DNA of 64,000 nt from Pseudomonadota bacterium (GCA_027624955.1 JAQBTG010000010.1:32505-96504), one strand, 5' to 3'; positions 29,633 through 42,722 are shown, counted from the first letter of the stretch. Numbers and translations: made by a program. Notes: generated from the sequence alone by a model not told the origin.

Positions 29633-30835
29633 TCAGTCCGCTTCCGTCGCGGTAACGTGAATGTCGGCCCGGTCAAATACCGCGGGCAGGATATCCGTGC
29701 CGAGGCCCGGGCCTTCCGGCGGGTAGACATAGCCGTTTTCGATTTTCGGCAACACCGTGACGAGTTCCTTGTACCAACCGGCGTAGAAGGCTCGGACGGT
29801 TTCCTGAATCAACGCGTTCGGTACGTTCAGACAGAGATGGATGCAGGCCATCAGCGCCACCGGGCCGCTGCAATCATGTGGTGCGATGGGGCGGTGGAAG
29901 GTTTCGGCGAGGCTGGCGATCTTCTTTGCCTCGCTGATACCGCCGCACCAGGTGAGGTCCGGCATGATGATGCCGGCGGCGCCGGCTTCGAGGATTCTGT
30001 GGTGCTCCCAGCGCGCGCCGAGTGTTTCGCTGGCGCAGACTGGGACGTTGGTCGCCGCGGCAAATTCGGCCACTGCGTCGATACTGTCCATACGGATCGG
30101 GTCCTCGAACCAGAAGGGATTAAATTCCTCGAGCGCCTCGGCGATTTTGATGGCAGCGGGAAAACGCCACAGTGAATGCAGCTCGACCATGATGTCCATT
30201 TCATCTCCTACCGCCGCGCGGATTTTACGGAACGGTTCAAGCGCCGTGTCGAGATCAGCGTTGGAGATGTAATAGCCGCCGGACGCCTTGGCGGCGAAAT
30301 CGAACGGCCATATTTTCATGCCGGTGATGCCCTCCGCCAACAGGCTCTCGGCCAGGGCGCCGGCATCGTTTAGGAAAGCGTCGAGATCTTCGTAAGGGCC
30401 CTCTGCGTTGCCGCCGGTGCCCCAATCATCAAGCCCCCAATTCGGCCGCGAACGCACATAGCGATAGCCGGCGCAGGTGTTGTAGATGCGCATTTTGTCA
30501 TGGGTAAGGCCACCGAGAAGTTGATAGACCGGCTGCTCGGTCGCCCGGCCCCATAGATCCCAGAGCGCGATATCGATGGCTGACCGCCCGCGCGTCTCGG
30601 CGCCGGTGCCTGCGAAGCCGATATAGGGCGTGAGGTCCCGGGCGATACGTTCGATCTGCAGGGGGTCGCGGCCGATCAAGGCTGGCGCTGCAGTTTCATG
30701 GATGTAGGCTTCAGCAGCGCGGGCACCGAAGAATGTCTCGCCCAGTCCGATCACACCGGCATCGGTATGCAGCCGCACCCATAGGAGATTGGAGAATTCA
30801 TCGAGGCGTATGGTCTCGACGCGCGTGATCTTCAT
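29633..30835 (-). CDS. Mandelate racemase / muconate lactonizing enzyme family protein
   Basis: A 400-residue member of the enolase superfamily, a Mg-dependent group that removes a proton next to a carboxylate. Visible are the N-terminal capping domain, the barrel lysine in GITGMKIWPFDFAAK (near residue 175), metal ligands in VELHSLW, FEDPI and ASETLG, and a histidine in IAPHDCSGP. The KxK motif of classic mandelate racemase is altered to KIW and the first ligand is Glu-Leu-His. This suggests an acid-sugar dehydratase or a racemase of unknown specificity. It lies in accessory block A. Confidence 0.88.
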   Translation of the reverse strand: MKITRVETIRLDEFSNLLWVRLHTDAGVIGLGETFFGARAAEAYIHETAAPALIGRDPLQIERIARDLTPYIGFAGTGAETRGRSAIDIALWDLWGRATEQPVYQLLGGLTHDKMRIYNTCAGYRYVRSRPNWGLDDWGTGGNAEGPYEDLDAFLNDAGALAESLLAEGITGMKIWPFDFAAKASGGYYISNADLDTALEPFRKIRAAVGDEMDIMVELHSLWRFPAAIKIAEALEEFNPFWFEDPIRMDSIDAVAEFAAATNVPVCASETLGARWEHHRILEAGAAGIIMPDLTWCGGISEAKKIASLAETFHRPIAPHDCSGPVALMACIHLCLNVPNALIQETVRAFYAGWYKELVTVLPKIENGYVYPPEGPGLGTDILPAVFDRADIHVTATEAD

Positions 30836-30927
30836 GGCTTTGCCCCGCGATTTTCAATTGTTGTCGCTTCGTGGACTCTATCCAATAGAATGCCGCCAAC
30901 AGTCAATGGAATAGCAAGAGGCGAGCC

Positions 30928-31347
30928 ATGAAGGCGGAAATCAAATGGGTGGAGAAACGCAGCTTTCTCGGCAAATCGAGCAGCGGATTCACGGTTCCAT
31001 TCGGCACCGCGTCTGAGCCTGACGGCATTCGCCCAGGACCTTCCGCCATGGAATTGGTGCTGATTGGCACCGGCGGATGTGCGGCTTGGGATGTGGTGCA
31101 AATTCTCGAAAAAGGTCGCCAAAATGTCGAAGATTGCGTGGTCGAACTCGATGCCAACCGGGCCGAGGAAGACCCCAAAGTGTTCACCCGAATTCATATG
31201 CATTTCATCGTCACTGGGCGCGGCCTCAGTACCGACAAAGTGGCGCGGGCGATTACGCTATCTGCCGACAAATACTGCTCAGCCTCCGCGATGATGGCTA
31301 AAACCGCCGACGTGACCCATGATTTCGAGGTGATCGAAAGCGCTTGA
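30928..31347 (+). CDS. OsmC-family peroxiredoxin-like protein
   Basis: A 139-residue OsmC/Ohr-family protein. The two redox cysteines are in TGGCAAWDVVQIL (near 50) and KYCSASAMMAKT (near 118), as in thiol peroxidases that reduce organic hydroperoxides. It belongs to the broad YhfA-like branch rather than to Ohr proper, judging from the short N-terminus. An AGAGG lies before the ATG. It is divergent from the enolase-superfamily gene and converges on eno with only six bases between. Confidence 0.87.
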   Translation: MKAEIKWVEKRSFLGKSSSGFTVPFGTASEPDGIRPGPSAMELVLIGTGGCAAWDVVQILEKGRQNVEDCVVELDANRAEEDPKVFTRIHMHFIVTGRGLSTDKVARAITLSADKYCSASAMMAKTADVTHDFEVIESA

Positions 31348-31353
31348 ACGGCG

Positions 31354-33354
<2,001 letters not shown>

Positions 33355-33358
<4 letters not shown>

Positions 33359-34290
33359 CAAGCAAAGCGGTATTTATCGATTGTCCAACCTTTCTCGGAC
33401 AACTCTATAGCGCCGAACTGCGCGCCATCCTGCCCGATCTTGTGATGAATATCGGCGATCCGCCGGGCGGCGACACGCCTGCGATGCTGGCCGGCGTGCA
33501 GGGCGCCATCAACGATCACACCATGATGAACGAAGAAACCCTGCGGGCGTGCCAGGACCTGAAAGTGATCGTCTTTATGGGAACCGGCGCGTCGAGCTAT
33601 ATCGATGTCGAAGCGGCGGAGAAAATCGGCATCCGGGTGCGTACGATCCGCGACTATGGCAACCGCACCGTTGCCGAACACGCCGTAGCCTTGATGTTCG
33701 CTGCAGCGCGGCGCATCGCCGCCATGGATAGCGCCATACGGGACGGTGTGTGGGAAACGCTCGACGCCGTGGAACTCGAGCATAAGACGCTGGGCGTTGT
33801 TGGCGTCGGCGGCATCGGCCGGGAAATGATCCGTCTCGGCCACGGCCTTGGCATGAAGGTGTTGGCCTGGAACCGGAGCGGTGTGGCGAGTGATTTACCC
33901 TGCGAGGAATGCGCGCTCGACGAGTTGATGAAGCGCTCAGACGTGCTGTCGCTGCATCTCTCTCTCAATGACGAAACCACAGGCATGATCGATGCCCGCC
34001 GCATCGGCCTGATGCGCCCCAATGCCATACTCGTCAATACCGCGCGTGGCGGCGTTATCGACGAGGCCGCGCTGATCGACGCGTTGAGAGACGGAAAAAT
34101 CGCCCATGCTGGCTTAGATGTTTTCGCTGAGGAACCGTTGCCGCCGGGCCACCCCTTGTTGACCATGGGCAATGTCACGCTTACGGCACATGCCGGGTTC
34201 ATGACGCGTGAAGCATCGGCGCGGCTGTTGCGAATGGCGCTTGAGATCATGCGGGAGGAATTAGCGGCAATGGACGGCGCGTCCGCCTGA
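33355..34290 (+). CDS. D-isomer-specific 2-hydroxyacid dehydrogenase
   Basis: A 311-residue NAD-dependent dehydrogenase of the D-lactate/phosphoglycerate/glyoxylate reductase family. The dinucleotide motif is GVVGVGGIGREM and the catalytic trio is Arg in NTARGGVIDE, Glu in DVFAEEPLPPGHP and His in LTAHAGFM. The start at 33355 overlaps the SDR stop by ATGA; the frame upstream to 33271 is inside that gene. The substrate is not deducible. It may reduce or oxidise an acid produced by the neighbouring hydrolases. Confidence 0.92.
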
Positions 34291-34383
34291 AGGTTTCTGG
34301 ACCGCCTGCCCCAGCTTGGTACATACTTTGTTTGAAAGTGGATTCGACTTAGATTTGACGCGACATGGAAAGGAAACAAGACC

Positions 34384-35754
34384 ATGGACCTCATCTTACG
34401 CAACGGCTCCATCGTTACACATGCCGAGGAATTTATCGCTGATATCGGCATCGAGGGCGGCAAGATCAAACAAATTGGCCACAAATTAGGCCCGGCAGCG
34501 AGAGAAATCGACGTCAGTGGCAAGTATCTTTTCCCAGGCGGCGTGGATGCCCACACACATGTGGATTTCGAATTGATGGGCAAACGCACCATCGACGATT
34601 TTCATTCTTCCACCGTTCAGGCGGCCTGCGGCGGCGTGACGACGGTGATCGATTATGTTTTCCCGGCGCCGGGGCAAACTCTGATGCAAGCGGTGGAATC
34701 CTGGAAAGCCAAGGCCAAAGATAAAACCGTCATCGATTACGGCCTACACCCAACCCTCTTCAAACCCGACGACCAGATGATTCAAGAAATGGGCGATCTG
34801 GTGGCGGAGGGCCACACCAGTTTCAAAATTTTTATGACCGAACTGGGTGAATTCGACCAGTTCGCGCCGCAATATGTCGAGGCCATGCACATGGCAGGCA
34901 AGCTCGGCGCGCTTACCAACATCCATTGCGAAGACCAGTGCTGCATTTCCTATATTACCAAGCAGTTGGAAACGGCCGGTAAATCAAACGTCAAACATTT
35001 TGCCGATTCACGCCCGCGTATTTCGGAAGGCCTGGCGGCGCACCGCGCCTGTGCTTTGGCGCGGGTCGCCGATGCGCCAGTCTATCTGGTCCATCTCTCG
35101 TGCGAAGAAAGCATGGATGAGCTCAACGACGCACGCGCCAAGGGCCAGACGGTCTACGGCGAAACCCGCCCGATCTATCTCCATCTCGACCGCGAGCGCT
35201 TCAATTCAGAGGTCGACCCTGAGCGCTACGTCGGCTGGCCACCGCTGCGCGAAGCGAGCCAAATGGACGTGTTGTGGCAAGCCCTGGATAGCGGCGTCCT
35301 GCAAACCGTGGCGACCGATCATGTCGGCTGGTCGATGGAACAGAAGAAGGAAGAAACCACCGTCGATAATTTGCAGCCCGGCATGTCGAATCTAGAAACG
35401 GTCATGCCCATGCTCTATTCGGAGGGCATCGGTAAGGGTCGCATGTCGCGCAAACGGTTTGTCGAAGTTATCTCCACCAACCCAGCAAAAATCTTCGGCC
35501 TCTATCCGCAGAAGGGCACCATCGCCATCGGCTCCGACGCCGATATCGTTGTCTTCGACCCCAAGAAAGACGTCACCATCCGGCATGAAGATATGCATTC
35601 AAACCAGGATTGGGAATTGCATGAAGGCTTCGAAGTCACGGGCTGGCCAGTGATGACGCTCTCACGCGGCGAGATCATCGTCGAGAACGGCAATGTGCTG
35701 GCTAAACCTGGACGCGGCAAAATGCTGAGGCGGCAGAAGTTCGCCGAACTTTAG
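34384..35754 (+). CDS. Dihydropyrimidinase / D-hydantoinase family amidohydrolase
   Basis: A 456-residue binuclear amidohydrolase. Metal ligands are H57 and H59 (DAHTH), the carbamylated lysine K148 (GHTSFKIFM), His in NIHCED and VHLSCEE, and Asp in VATDHVGWS. Enzymes of this group open six- or five-membered cyclic amides such as dihydropyrimidines, hydantoins and allantoin. The AAGGAAA before the ATG supports the start. No N-carbamoyl amidohydrolase is visible nearby, so a complete hydantoin-to-amino-acid route is not shown by the window alone. Confidence 0.92.
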   Translation: MDLILRNGSIVTHAEEFIADIGIEGGKIKQIGHKLGPAAREIDVSGKYLFPGGVDAHTHVDFELMGKRTIDDFHSSTVQAACGGVTTVIDYVFPAPGQTLMQAVESWKAKAKDKTVIDYGLHPTLFKPDDQMIQEMGDLVAEGHTSFKIFMTELGEFDQFAPQYVEAMHMAGKLGALTNIHCEDQCCISYITKQLETAGKSNVKHFADSRPRISEGLAAHRACALARVADAPVYLVHLSCEESMDELNDARAKGQTVYGETRPIYLHLDRERFNSEVDPERYVGWPPLREASQMDVLWQALDSGVLQTVATDHVGWSMEQKKEETTVDNLQPGMSNLETVMPMLYSEGIGKGRMSRKRFVEVISTNPAKIFGLYPQKGTIAIGSDADIVVFDPKKDVTIRHEDMHSNQDWELHEGFEVTGWPVMTLSRGEIIVENGNVLAKPGRGKMLRRQKFAEL

Positions 35755-35776
35755 AATATGACGATCTGAGAGGGCT

Positions 35777-36910
35777 TTAGACGCACCCCGCCGCGGCGTC
35801 GATCAGGCGGCGCGCGTAGGGGCCGAGGCCGATTTCCGGGGCAATGCGGTTGGGGCAGAAGCTGAAGGCGAGTTTGCTGGCCGGGTCGGCGAAGCCGAGT
35901 GCGCCGCCGACACCGAGATGGCCGAAGGAGTCGGGATTGGCGTTGAATTTGGCGAAATCATTGTTGAGCATGAAGCCGTAGGACATGCGGACATCGAGGC
36001 CGACCGCGTCGAGCCCGGCCCATTGTTCGCGGGCGATCCATTTCATCGCGCCCTTTTGGATCAGGCGCACGCCGGCGATCTCACCGTCATTGACCAGTGC
36101 CGCGTAGAAGCGCGCCACCGCACGGGCGTTGCCATGGCCGTTATAGGCCGGCATTTCGAGTCGGCGGAATTTGTCGCTGTTGAAATCCTCGCCGTCATTG
36201 AGCGGCAGCGGGCGCCAATATCTGCCGTTGAGTGTATCGAGGTCGAGGAACATTTCGGTCCAGGGGTCCGGCTCGGGATGGACGATATCGGCGCAGCGCG
36301 CCAGCTCCGCCTCTCCCAAACCAAAATAGAATCCGCCGCCGAGCGGCTCGAATATTTCCTCGCGCACGAAGCGGCCGATGGATTTACCGCTCACGCGGCG
36401 CACCACCTCGCCGGTGAGATGGCCAAGCGTGAAGGTGTGATAACAGCCTTCTTCGCCGGGCACGCTGATCGGCTGCTCCCGTTCGATGGCGCGCAGCATG
36501 GCGTCCCAATCATAGGCATCGCCGGGCCAGGCGCTGAGCACGCCCGGCAGGCCCGCCATATGGGTCACGATATGTCGCACGGTCGTCGATTCTTTGCCGG
36601 CCTGGGCGTATTCCGGCCAATATTTCGCCACGCGATCATCCAAGCCAATTTCGCCGCGTTCGGCCAGCATAAGGAGAGCAAAGATCGCGAACGGTTTACC
36701 GACGGAAAACATGCAGGCGATACTGTCTTGCTGCCACGGCAAACGACGCGCCGCATCCCGGTGGCCGGCCCATAGATCGACCACGCAGCGGCCGTTGGCC
36801 CACACCGCGACAGCCTCCCCAACTTCATCACCGGAAGCAAAATTTTCCTGCAGCGCGTCGCGAACGGCGGTAAACGCTGGATCGCACGTACCGAATATTT
36901 CGATCGACAT
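35777..36910 (-). CDS. Serine hydrolase of the beta-lactamase (class C)/esterase family
   Basis: A 377-residue serine hydrolase with the class C beta-lactamase fold. The nucleophile motif is S69-V-G-K72 and the second motif is Y157 (YHTFTLGHL). A C-terminal GHLGVGGALGFADP replaces the KTG box, the pattern of EstB-type esterases rather than true beta-lactamases. There is no signal peptide, so it probably acts in the cytoplasm on an ester or amide. It converges on the dihydropyrimidinase-like gene and is 9 bp downstream of the unrecognised membrane protein. Confidence 0.87.
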   Translation of the reverse strand: MSIEIFGTCDPAFTAVRDALQENFASGDEVGEAVAVWANGRCVVDLWAGHRDAARRLPWQQDSIACMFSVGKPFAIFALLMLAERGEIGLDDRVAKYWPEYAQAGKESTTVRHIVTHMAGLPGVLSAWPGDAYDWDAMLRAIEREQPISVPGEEGCYHTFTLGHLTGEVVRRVSGKSIGRFVREEIFEPLGGGFYFGLGEAELARCADIVHPEPDPWTEMFLDLDTLNGRYWRPLPLNDGEDFNSDKFRRLEMPAYNGHGNARAVARFYAALVNDGEIAGVRLIQKGAMKWIAREQWAGLDAVGLDVRMSYGFMLNNDFAKFNANPDSFGHLGVGGALGFADPASKLAFSFCPNRIAPEIGLGPYARRLIDAAAGCV

Positions 36911-36919
36911 GATAGCGCC

Positions 36920-37933
36920 TTACATCAGTGTCCGGATGACGTTCAAACCTTCGAGCAAATCGAAGATGCGCGCGACATAGTGATCGCGCACGGTGAAGCG
37001 CGCTTCGCCCTTCCCCTTCAGCTCCTGTTCCAAACACGTCACCAATTTTTGAAGCCGACGTTGATGAATGCCGAGGCGACGTTGCACCGGGTCGCTCACG
37101 ACGCCCGAGAAAGCCGCAAACACAGCACCGAAAGCAACCAAACCGCCGGTTGCGCCCACGGTCAACGCCGCCGGCGCCACAGCAGGAAAAAGACCATACC
37201 AAACGCCGCCAAGCCCGGCGCCGAGCGGAAACGACGCTATCGCGGCACTTTGAACGAGCGCATGCGCGGCGACCGGACCGAGCGACATCATGCCCGGAGT
37301 CAATTGCTTGAAAACAACGGCGCCAACACCGGCGCTCAACAGCGCGTTGCTCATATCGGCAGAAGACACGCGCGTGCCTTGATAGGTAGTCAGCGCGCCG
37401 GTAAGCCAGGCGCGAAATTCGGCGTCATGACCTTGCACGCCGGATTCTTGCAACTGCTCGGAGATGGCACCTACCACTCGCGGATCGCGCAGTAGTTCTT
37501 CCGCCAACGCGTCGCGTTCGCTGACACGTGATCCTTGTGTGTAAGGCAGTTCAAGATAATCGACAAAGAGGCGCCATTCGAGCTCACGCGCTACATCCGT
37601 TTTCAAATAAAAGCGGCGGCTCTCCAGCCAGGCGGCACTTTGCTTGCGCCCGACAGCGCGGCATCCGGCCGCGATAATTTGCGTGGTCAGAAACGGCGCG
37701 CTCATGGCGAGATTTGCCGGCGCCCGGACCATGTCCAGGCCCACGGCATGGCGATGCAGACGAAGAGAACCCAGGAAGCTGAAATTATCTTTGGCGAATT
37801 CCTCGACCTTGGCGCGGCGGGATTCGCAGTAGCGGTCCACAGCCTCACTGACGATTTCTCGCGCCCGCGCCCGATCGACAAGCCTATCGACGGCCTTGTC
37901 GGTGGGCTCCGGGGGCGCCTGCCGCGCGCTCAT
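36920..37933 (-). CDS. Unrecognised protein with C-terminal hydrophobic region
   Basis: A 337-residue protein I cannot assign with confidence; it resembles a family of unknown function found in alphaproteobacteria. The first 60 residues are charged and helical (DRLVDRARAREIVSEAVDRYCESRRAKVEEF), followed by LHRHAVGLDMVRAPANLA. Residues about 190-285 hold several glycine/alanine-rich hydrophobic stretches that could be two or three membrane helices, and the end is basic. It lies between the transaminase-like and beta-lactamase-like genes on the same strand with gaps of 9-16 bp, so it is probably cotranscribed with them. Confidence 0.75.
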   Translation of the reverse strand: MSARQAPPEPTDKAVDRLVDRARAREIVSEAVDRYCESRRAKVEEFAKDNFSFLGSLRLHRHAVGLDMVRAPANLAMSAPFLTTQIIAAGCRAVGRKQSAAWLESRRFYLKTDVARELEWRLFVDYLELPYTQGSRVSERDALAEELLRDPRVVGAISEQLQESGVQGHDAEFRAWLTGALTTYQGTRVSSADMSNALLSAGVGAVVFKQLTPGMMSLGPVAAHALVQSAAIASFPLGAGLGGVWYGLFPAVAPAALTVGATGGLVAFGAVFAAFSGVVSDPVQRRLGIHQRRLQKLVTCLEQELKGKGEARFTVRDHYVARIFDLLEGLNVIRTLM

Positions 37934-37949
37934 TTCTGAAGTAGCGCCC

Positions 37950-38846
37950 TCATCCGTTCAGAATGTCTTCGATCCGGGTGCCGTGCCAACCGGCTTCGCG
38001 CTTGCGCCAGTATTGATCTTGAATCCGGCTGGTTAGCAGGCCCTTATGGCCGTTGCCGATAGGCCGACTGTCGAGTTGTGTCACCGGCATCACGCCGCCC
38101 GCAGTGGTGCTGCAGAAAATTTCATCGACGTCCTGCAATTCGTCAGGATGCACTTTGCGTTCTTCATAGGGAATATTTTCAGCCTCGCAAATTTCTCGCA
38201 CGGAGCGCCGGGTGACGCCTTCGAGAATGTTGCTGTTCGGCGTCGACACCTTGCCGCCCTGAACGATGAACATGTTGTATCCCGGCCCTTCGGTCAGATA
38301 GCCGTCTGGGCCACAGAGGAGCGAATCATCGCAGCCCCGGTCATAGGCTTGGAAGCGCGACTGCACCAAATCGGCGCGGTCATAATTCTTGAATCGCTGA
38401 TCAATCGCTTTTGAAGAGATACGCTCAACGCTAGAGACATATAGGTTCACGCCTTCGCGGCATTTTTCCTCACCCCAAATCCACACGTAGGGCATGGCAT
38501 AGGCGACGAACTGACAGTCGCCGAGGCGCGGGTCGCGTGTTTGGCTGGGAGTGACGCCTCGCGTCATCTGTACCTTGATATAGGCGTTATCCAGTTCTGC
38601 CCGGTCAACGCATTCGGCCAAGATCCGGCGCATCTCGTCATGACTGTAGGGATTGGTCAGGCGAAATCCGTCAATGGATTGCTGGAAGCGCTGAAGATGT
38701 TCGTCCAGCATAAACACCCAGCGATTCCAGGCCGACGTCACATCATAGACCACGTCGCCCCAAACAAACCCGTTATCGAAGATCGACATCTTCGCCTCTT
38801 CGGGCTTCACATAGTCTCCGTCGATGAACACGATTCCGTCGGACAT
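37950..38846 (-). CDS. Class IV aminotransferase resembling (R)-selective amine transaminases
   Basis: A 298-residue fold-type-IV PLP enzyme. The PLP lysine is K153 (AIDQRFKNYDRADLVQ), with phosphate-site motif LTEGPGYNMF and STTAGGVMP near the C-terminus. From memory, the run YDVTSAWNRWVFMLDEHL, the PYVWI strand, FQAYDRG, LEGVTRRSV and TTAGGVMPVTQLD recall the fungal (R)-amine:pyruvate transaminases (ATA-117/A. terreus type) more than branched-chain or D-amino-acid transaminases. The amino donor is therefore open. It probably starts a three-gene unit with the next two minus-strand genes. Confidence 0.88.
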   Translation of the reverse strand: MSDGIVFIDGDYVKPEEAKMSIFDNGFVWGDVVYDVTSAWNRWVFMLDEHLQRFQQSIDGFRLTNPYSHDEMRRILAECVDRAELDNAYIKVQMTRGVTPSQTRDPRLGDCQFVAYAMPYVWIWGEEKCREGVNLYVSSVERISSKAIDQRFKNYDRADLVQSRFQAYDRGCDDSLLCGPDGYLTEGPGYNMFIVQGGKVSTPNSNILEGVTRRSVREICEAENIPYEERKVHPDELQDVDEIFCSTTAGGVMPVTQLDSRPIGNGHKGLLTSRIQDQYWRKREAGWHGTRIEDILNG

Positions 38847-38860
38847 AGCGTTTCCCCGTT

Positions 38861-39697
38861 TTAGCCGTTGTACTCCTTGGCCAGCTTATCGAAAGCCATG
38901 AGCCTGTCCAACAGTGCCGGCATATCCTCGAGCGGCACCATGTTGGGGCCGTCGGATGGCGCGTTGTCAGGATCGCGGTGAGTTTCCATGAAAACTGCGG
39001 CAACGCCCACAGCCACGGCGGCTCGCGCCAACACGGGTACGAATTCACGCTGGCCGCCGCTCACCGTCCCCTGCCCGCCTGGCTGCTGTACGGAATGCGT
39101 CGCGTCATAGACCACCGGGCAGCCAGTAGCCGCCAATTCAGGCAGACTGCGCATGTCAGACACCAGCGTGTTGTAGCCGAAGGAGACGCCGCGCTCGCAC
39201 ACCATAACGTTCGGATTGCCCGCATCGATAATCTTAGCCACGACATTTTTCATATCCCATGGTGCCAAGAACTGCCCTTTTTTGACGTTGATCGCCCTGC
39301 CGGTAGCGGCAGCGGCCAACAACAGATCCGTTTGACGGCACAGAAAGGCCGGTATTTGCAGCACGTCGACTGCTTCCGCCACCGGCGCACATTGCTCAGC
39401 GCTGTGCACATCCGTAATGACCGGGCAGCCAACAACTTCTCGGACCTCGGCCAGAATTGGCAAGCCATTAGCCATACCGATACCGCGCGCGCTTCCAGCG
39501 CTGGTGCGATTCGCCTTGTCGAACGAACTTTTATAGATCAGTGGAATTCCGCGCGGGCGTGTCATCTCGACCAAAGCCTGGGCCGTCTCGAGCGCATGAT
39601 CGCGGCTTTCGATTGCGCATGGCCCAGCGATTAATACCAGCGGCAAATTGTTGCCCACAGCGAAATCGCCGATACGGACGTGAATCGGGGCCGTCAT
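38861..39697 (-). CDS. kdsA: 3-deoxy-8-phosphooctulonate (KDO-8-P) synthase
   Basis: A 278-residue enzyme that joins phosphoenolpyruvate and arabinose 5-phosphate to form KDO-8-phosphate, the precursor of the LPS inner core. Family motifs are [30 protein letters not shown], and [13 protein letters not shown]. The catalytic-metal cysteine region reads [13 protein letters not shown]. The ATG at 39697 has GGGAG seven bases upstream; a TTG at 39718 overlapping the pyrG end is less likely. Confidence 0.97.
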   Translation of the reverse strand: MTAPIHVRIGDFAVGNNLPLVLIAGPCAIESRDHALETAQALVEMTRPRGIPLIYKSSFDKANRTSAGSARGIGMANGLPILAEVREVVGCPVITDVHSAEQCAPVAEAVDVLQIPAFLCRQTDLLLAAAATGRAINVKKGQFLAPWDMKNVVAKIIDAGNPNVMVCERGVSFGYNTLVSDMRSLPELAATGCPVVYDATHSVQQPGGQGTVSGGQREFVPVLARAAVAVGVAAVFMETHRDPDNAPSDGPNMVPLEDMPALLDRLMAFDKLAKEYNG

Positions 39698-39714
39698 TTC
39701 ATGGCTCCCAATGA

Positions 39715-41349
<1,635 letters not shown>

Positions 41350-41436
41350 TTAAACTAACAGAGGCAAGGCGAAGGCCCAAGCATTAGGTCAATAATATTT
41401 CGAAGATCAGCCCAAGCCTTAGTTCTGCAATGCTTA

Positions 41437-41895
41437 TCAGTCCGGCGACGGGACGCTCGGCTGATCGCTGTCGCCCGATTGCAGGTCCGACTCGGGTATC
41501 GGCGCCTTAGACTCGGGAACGCCCTCCAGGGCGTCTGTCTCGACAACGGTCGGCGCGGAACCGCTGTCTAACGCGTCAGGATCGTAATCTTCTGAATCGA
41601 ACGGCTGCAACTCATTCGAATTTTGCTCAACCGGCGTCGTCGAAGTGTCCATGACTGAAAGACCTTCATCCGAATTGCGGCTGAGAATTGCCAGCACCAA
41701 GCTCAAAATCATGAACACCGCGCCCAGTCCAGCCGTCATCCGCGTTAGGAAATTGGCCGAGCCGCGAGCGGAGAACATGGCCCCTGGACCACCACCACCG
41801 ATGCCAAGCGCGCCGCCTTCACTGCGCTGAAGCAGCACTGCGCCGATCATCGTGACAGCGACAATCACCAAAATGACGAGAAGTATGGTTTCCAC
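41437..41895 (-). CDS. secG: Preprotein translocase subunit SecG
   Basis: A 152-residue inner-membrane subunit of the SecYEG channel. Two membrane helices (residues 1-22 and about 55-75) enclose the conserved loop LLQRSEGGALGIGGGGPGAMFSARGSANFLTR. The long acidic, Ser/Pro-rich tail from residue 80 onward is typical of alphaproteobacterial SecG and is of low complexity. It lies between tpiA and pyrG, the standard order. Confidence 0.95.
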   Translation of the reverse strand: METILLVILVIVAVTMIGAVLLQRSEGGALGIGGGGPGAMFSARGSANFLTRMTAGLGAVFMILSLVLAILSRNSDEGLSVMDTSTTPVEQNSNELQPFDSEDYDPDALDSGSAPTVVETDALEGVPESKAPIPESDLQSGDSDQPSVPSPD

Positions 41896-41939
41896 CCTTG
41901 CCTCGCTGGGTTCAGTGCGGTTTCGGCCACATGGTCATG

Positions 41940-42722
41940 TTAGCGGCCGTAATGGGCACAAATTTTCCAAAAATTTTCCGCCGACAGGCTGGCGCCGCCG
42001 ACCAAAGCGCCATCGACACCCACAATTGATAAGATTTCACCGGCATTTTCTGCTTTGACGGACCCGCCATATAGCACGCGCAAGCCATTTTTGCCGCCAG
42101 TTTTTAAATCGCCGAACAGGTTGCGGATATGTTGGTGCATTTCGCCGATCTCAACCGCTGTTGGGATGCGGCCCGTGCCAATCGCCCATACCGGCTCATA
42201 GGCGATAATGATACTGGCGCTGCCGCCTTTGTCGGGCAGCGATTTGCTCAGCTGCTCACCAACCACGGCAAGCGCGCGTCCTGCTTCCCGGTCATCCTCG
42301 CTTTCCCCGACACAAAGGATCGCACACAATCCCGCCCGAAGCGCCGCAGCGGCTTTCATGCAAACCATCTCATTGGTCTCGCCATGATCCGCACGCCTTT
42401 CCGAATGCCCTAATATCACATAACTGCAGCCGCAATCAGCGAGCAATTCGGCGCTGATTTCTCCGGTATGCGCCCCTTTTTCTTCGGCGTGGCAGTCCTG
42501 GCCACCAAGCGCGATCCCGACGCCTTGTAAGGTGTCGCGAAGCTCGAACAGAAGCGCCGCCGGCGGACACACGACGATGTCGCACGCTGGCTCACGCGCC
42601 GCCCGCTTGAGATCGGCAAGCCCGCGTCCTAAATCCCGGCCATCACGCCGCAATCCGTTCATTTTCCAATTTGCGACGACGACAGGGCGAGACGCCGCCG
42701 CACCGCCCGAAGCCTGAGACAT
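41940..42722 (-). CDS. tpiA: Triosephosphate isomerase
   Basis: A 260-residue glycolytic TIM-barrel enzyme interconverting dihydroxyacetone phosphate and glyceraldehyde 3-phosphate. The substrate-binding lysine is in VVANWKMNG, the catalytic histidine in ILGHSERR and the catalytic glutamate in IAYEPVWAIGTG. The loop YGGSVKAENA is intact. The first ten residues are a poorly conserved extension. It starts the tpiA-secG-pyrG-kdsA series and is divergent from the ppiD-like gene across 182 bp. Confidence 0.98.
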   Translation of the reverse strand: MSQASGGAAASRPVVVANWKMNGLRRDGRDLGRGLADLKRAAREPACDIVVCPPAALLFELRDTLQGVGIALGGQDCHAEEKGAHTGEISAELLADCGCSYVILGHSERRADHGETNEMVCMKAAAALRAGLCAILCVGESEDDREAGRALAVVGEQLSKSLPDKGGSASIIIAYEPVWAIGTGRIPTAVEIGEMHQHIRNLFGDLKTGGKNGLRVLYGGSVKAENAGEILSIVGVDGALVGGASLSAENFWKICAHYGR

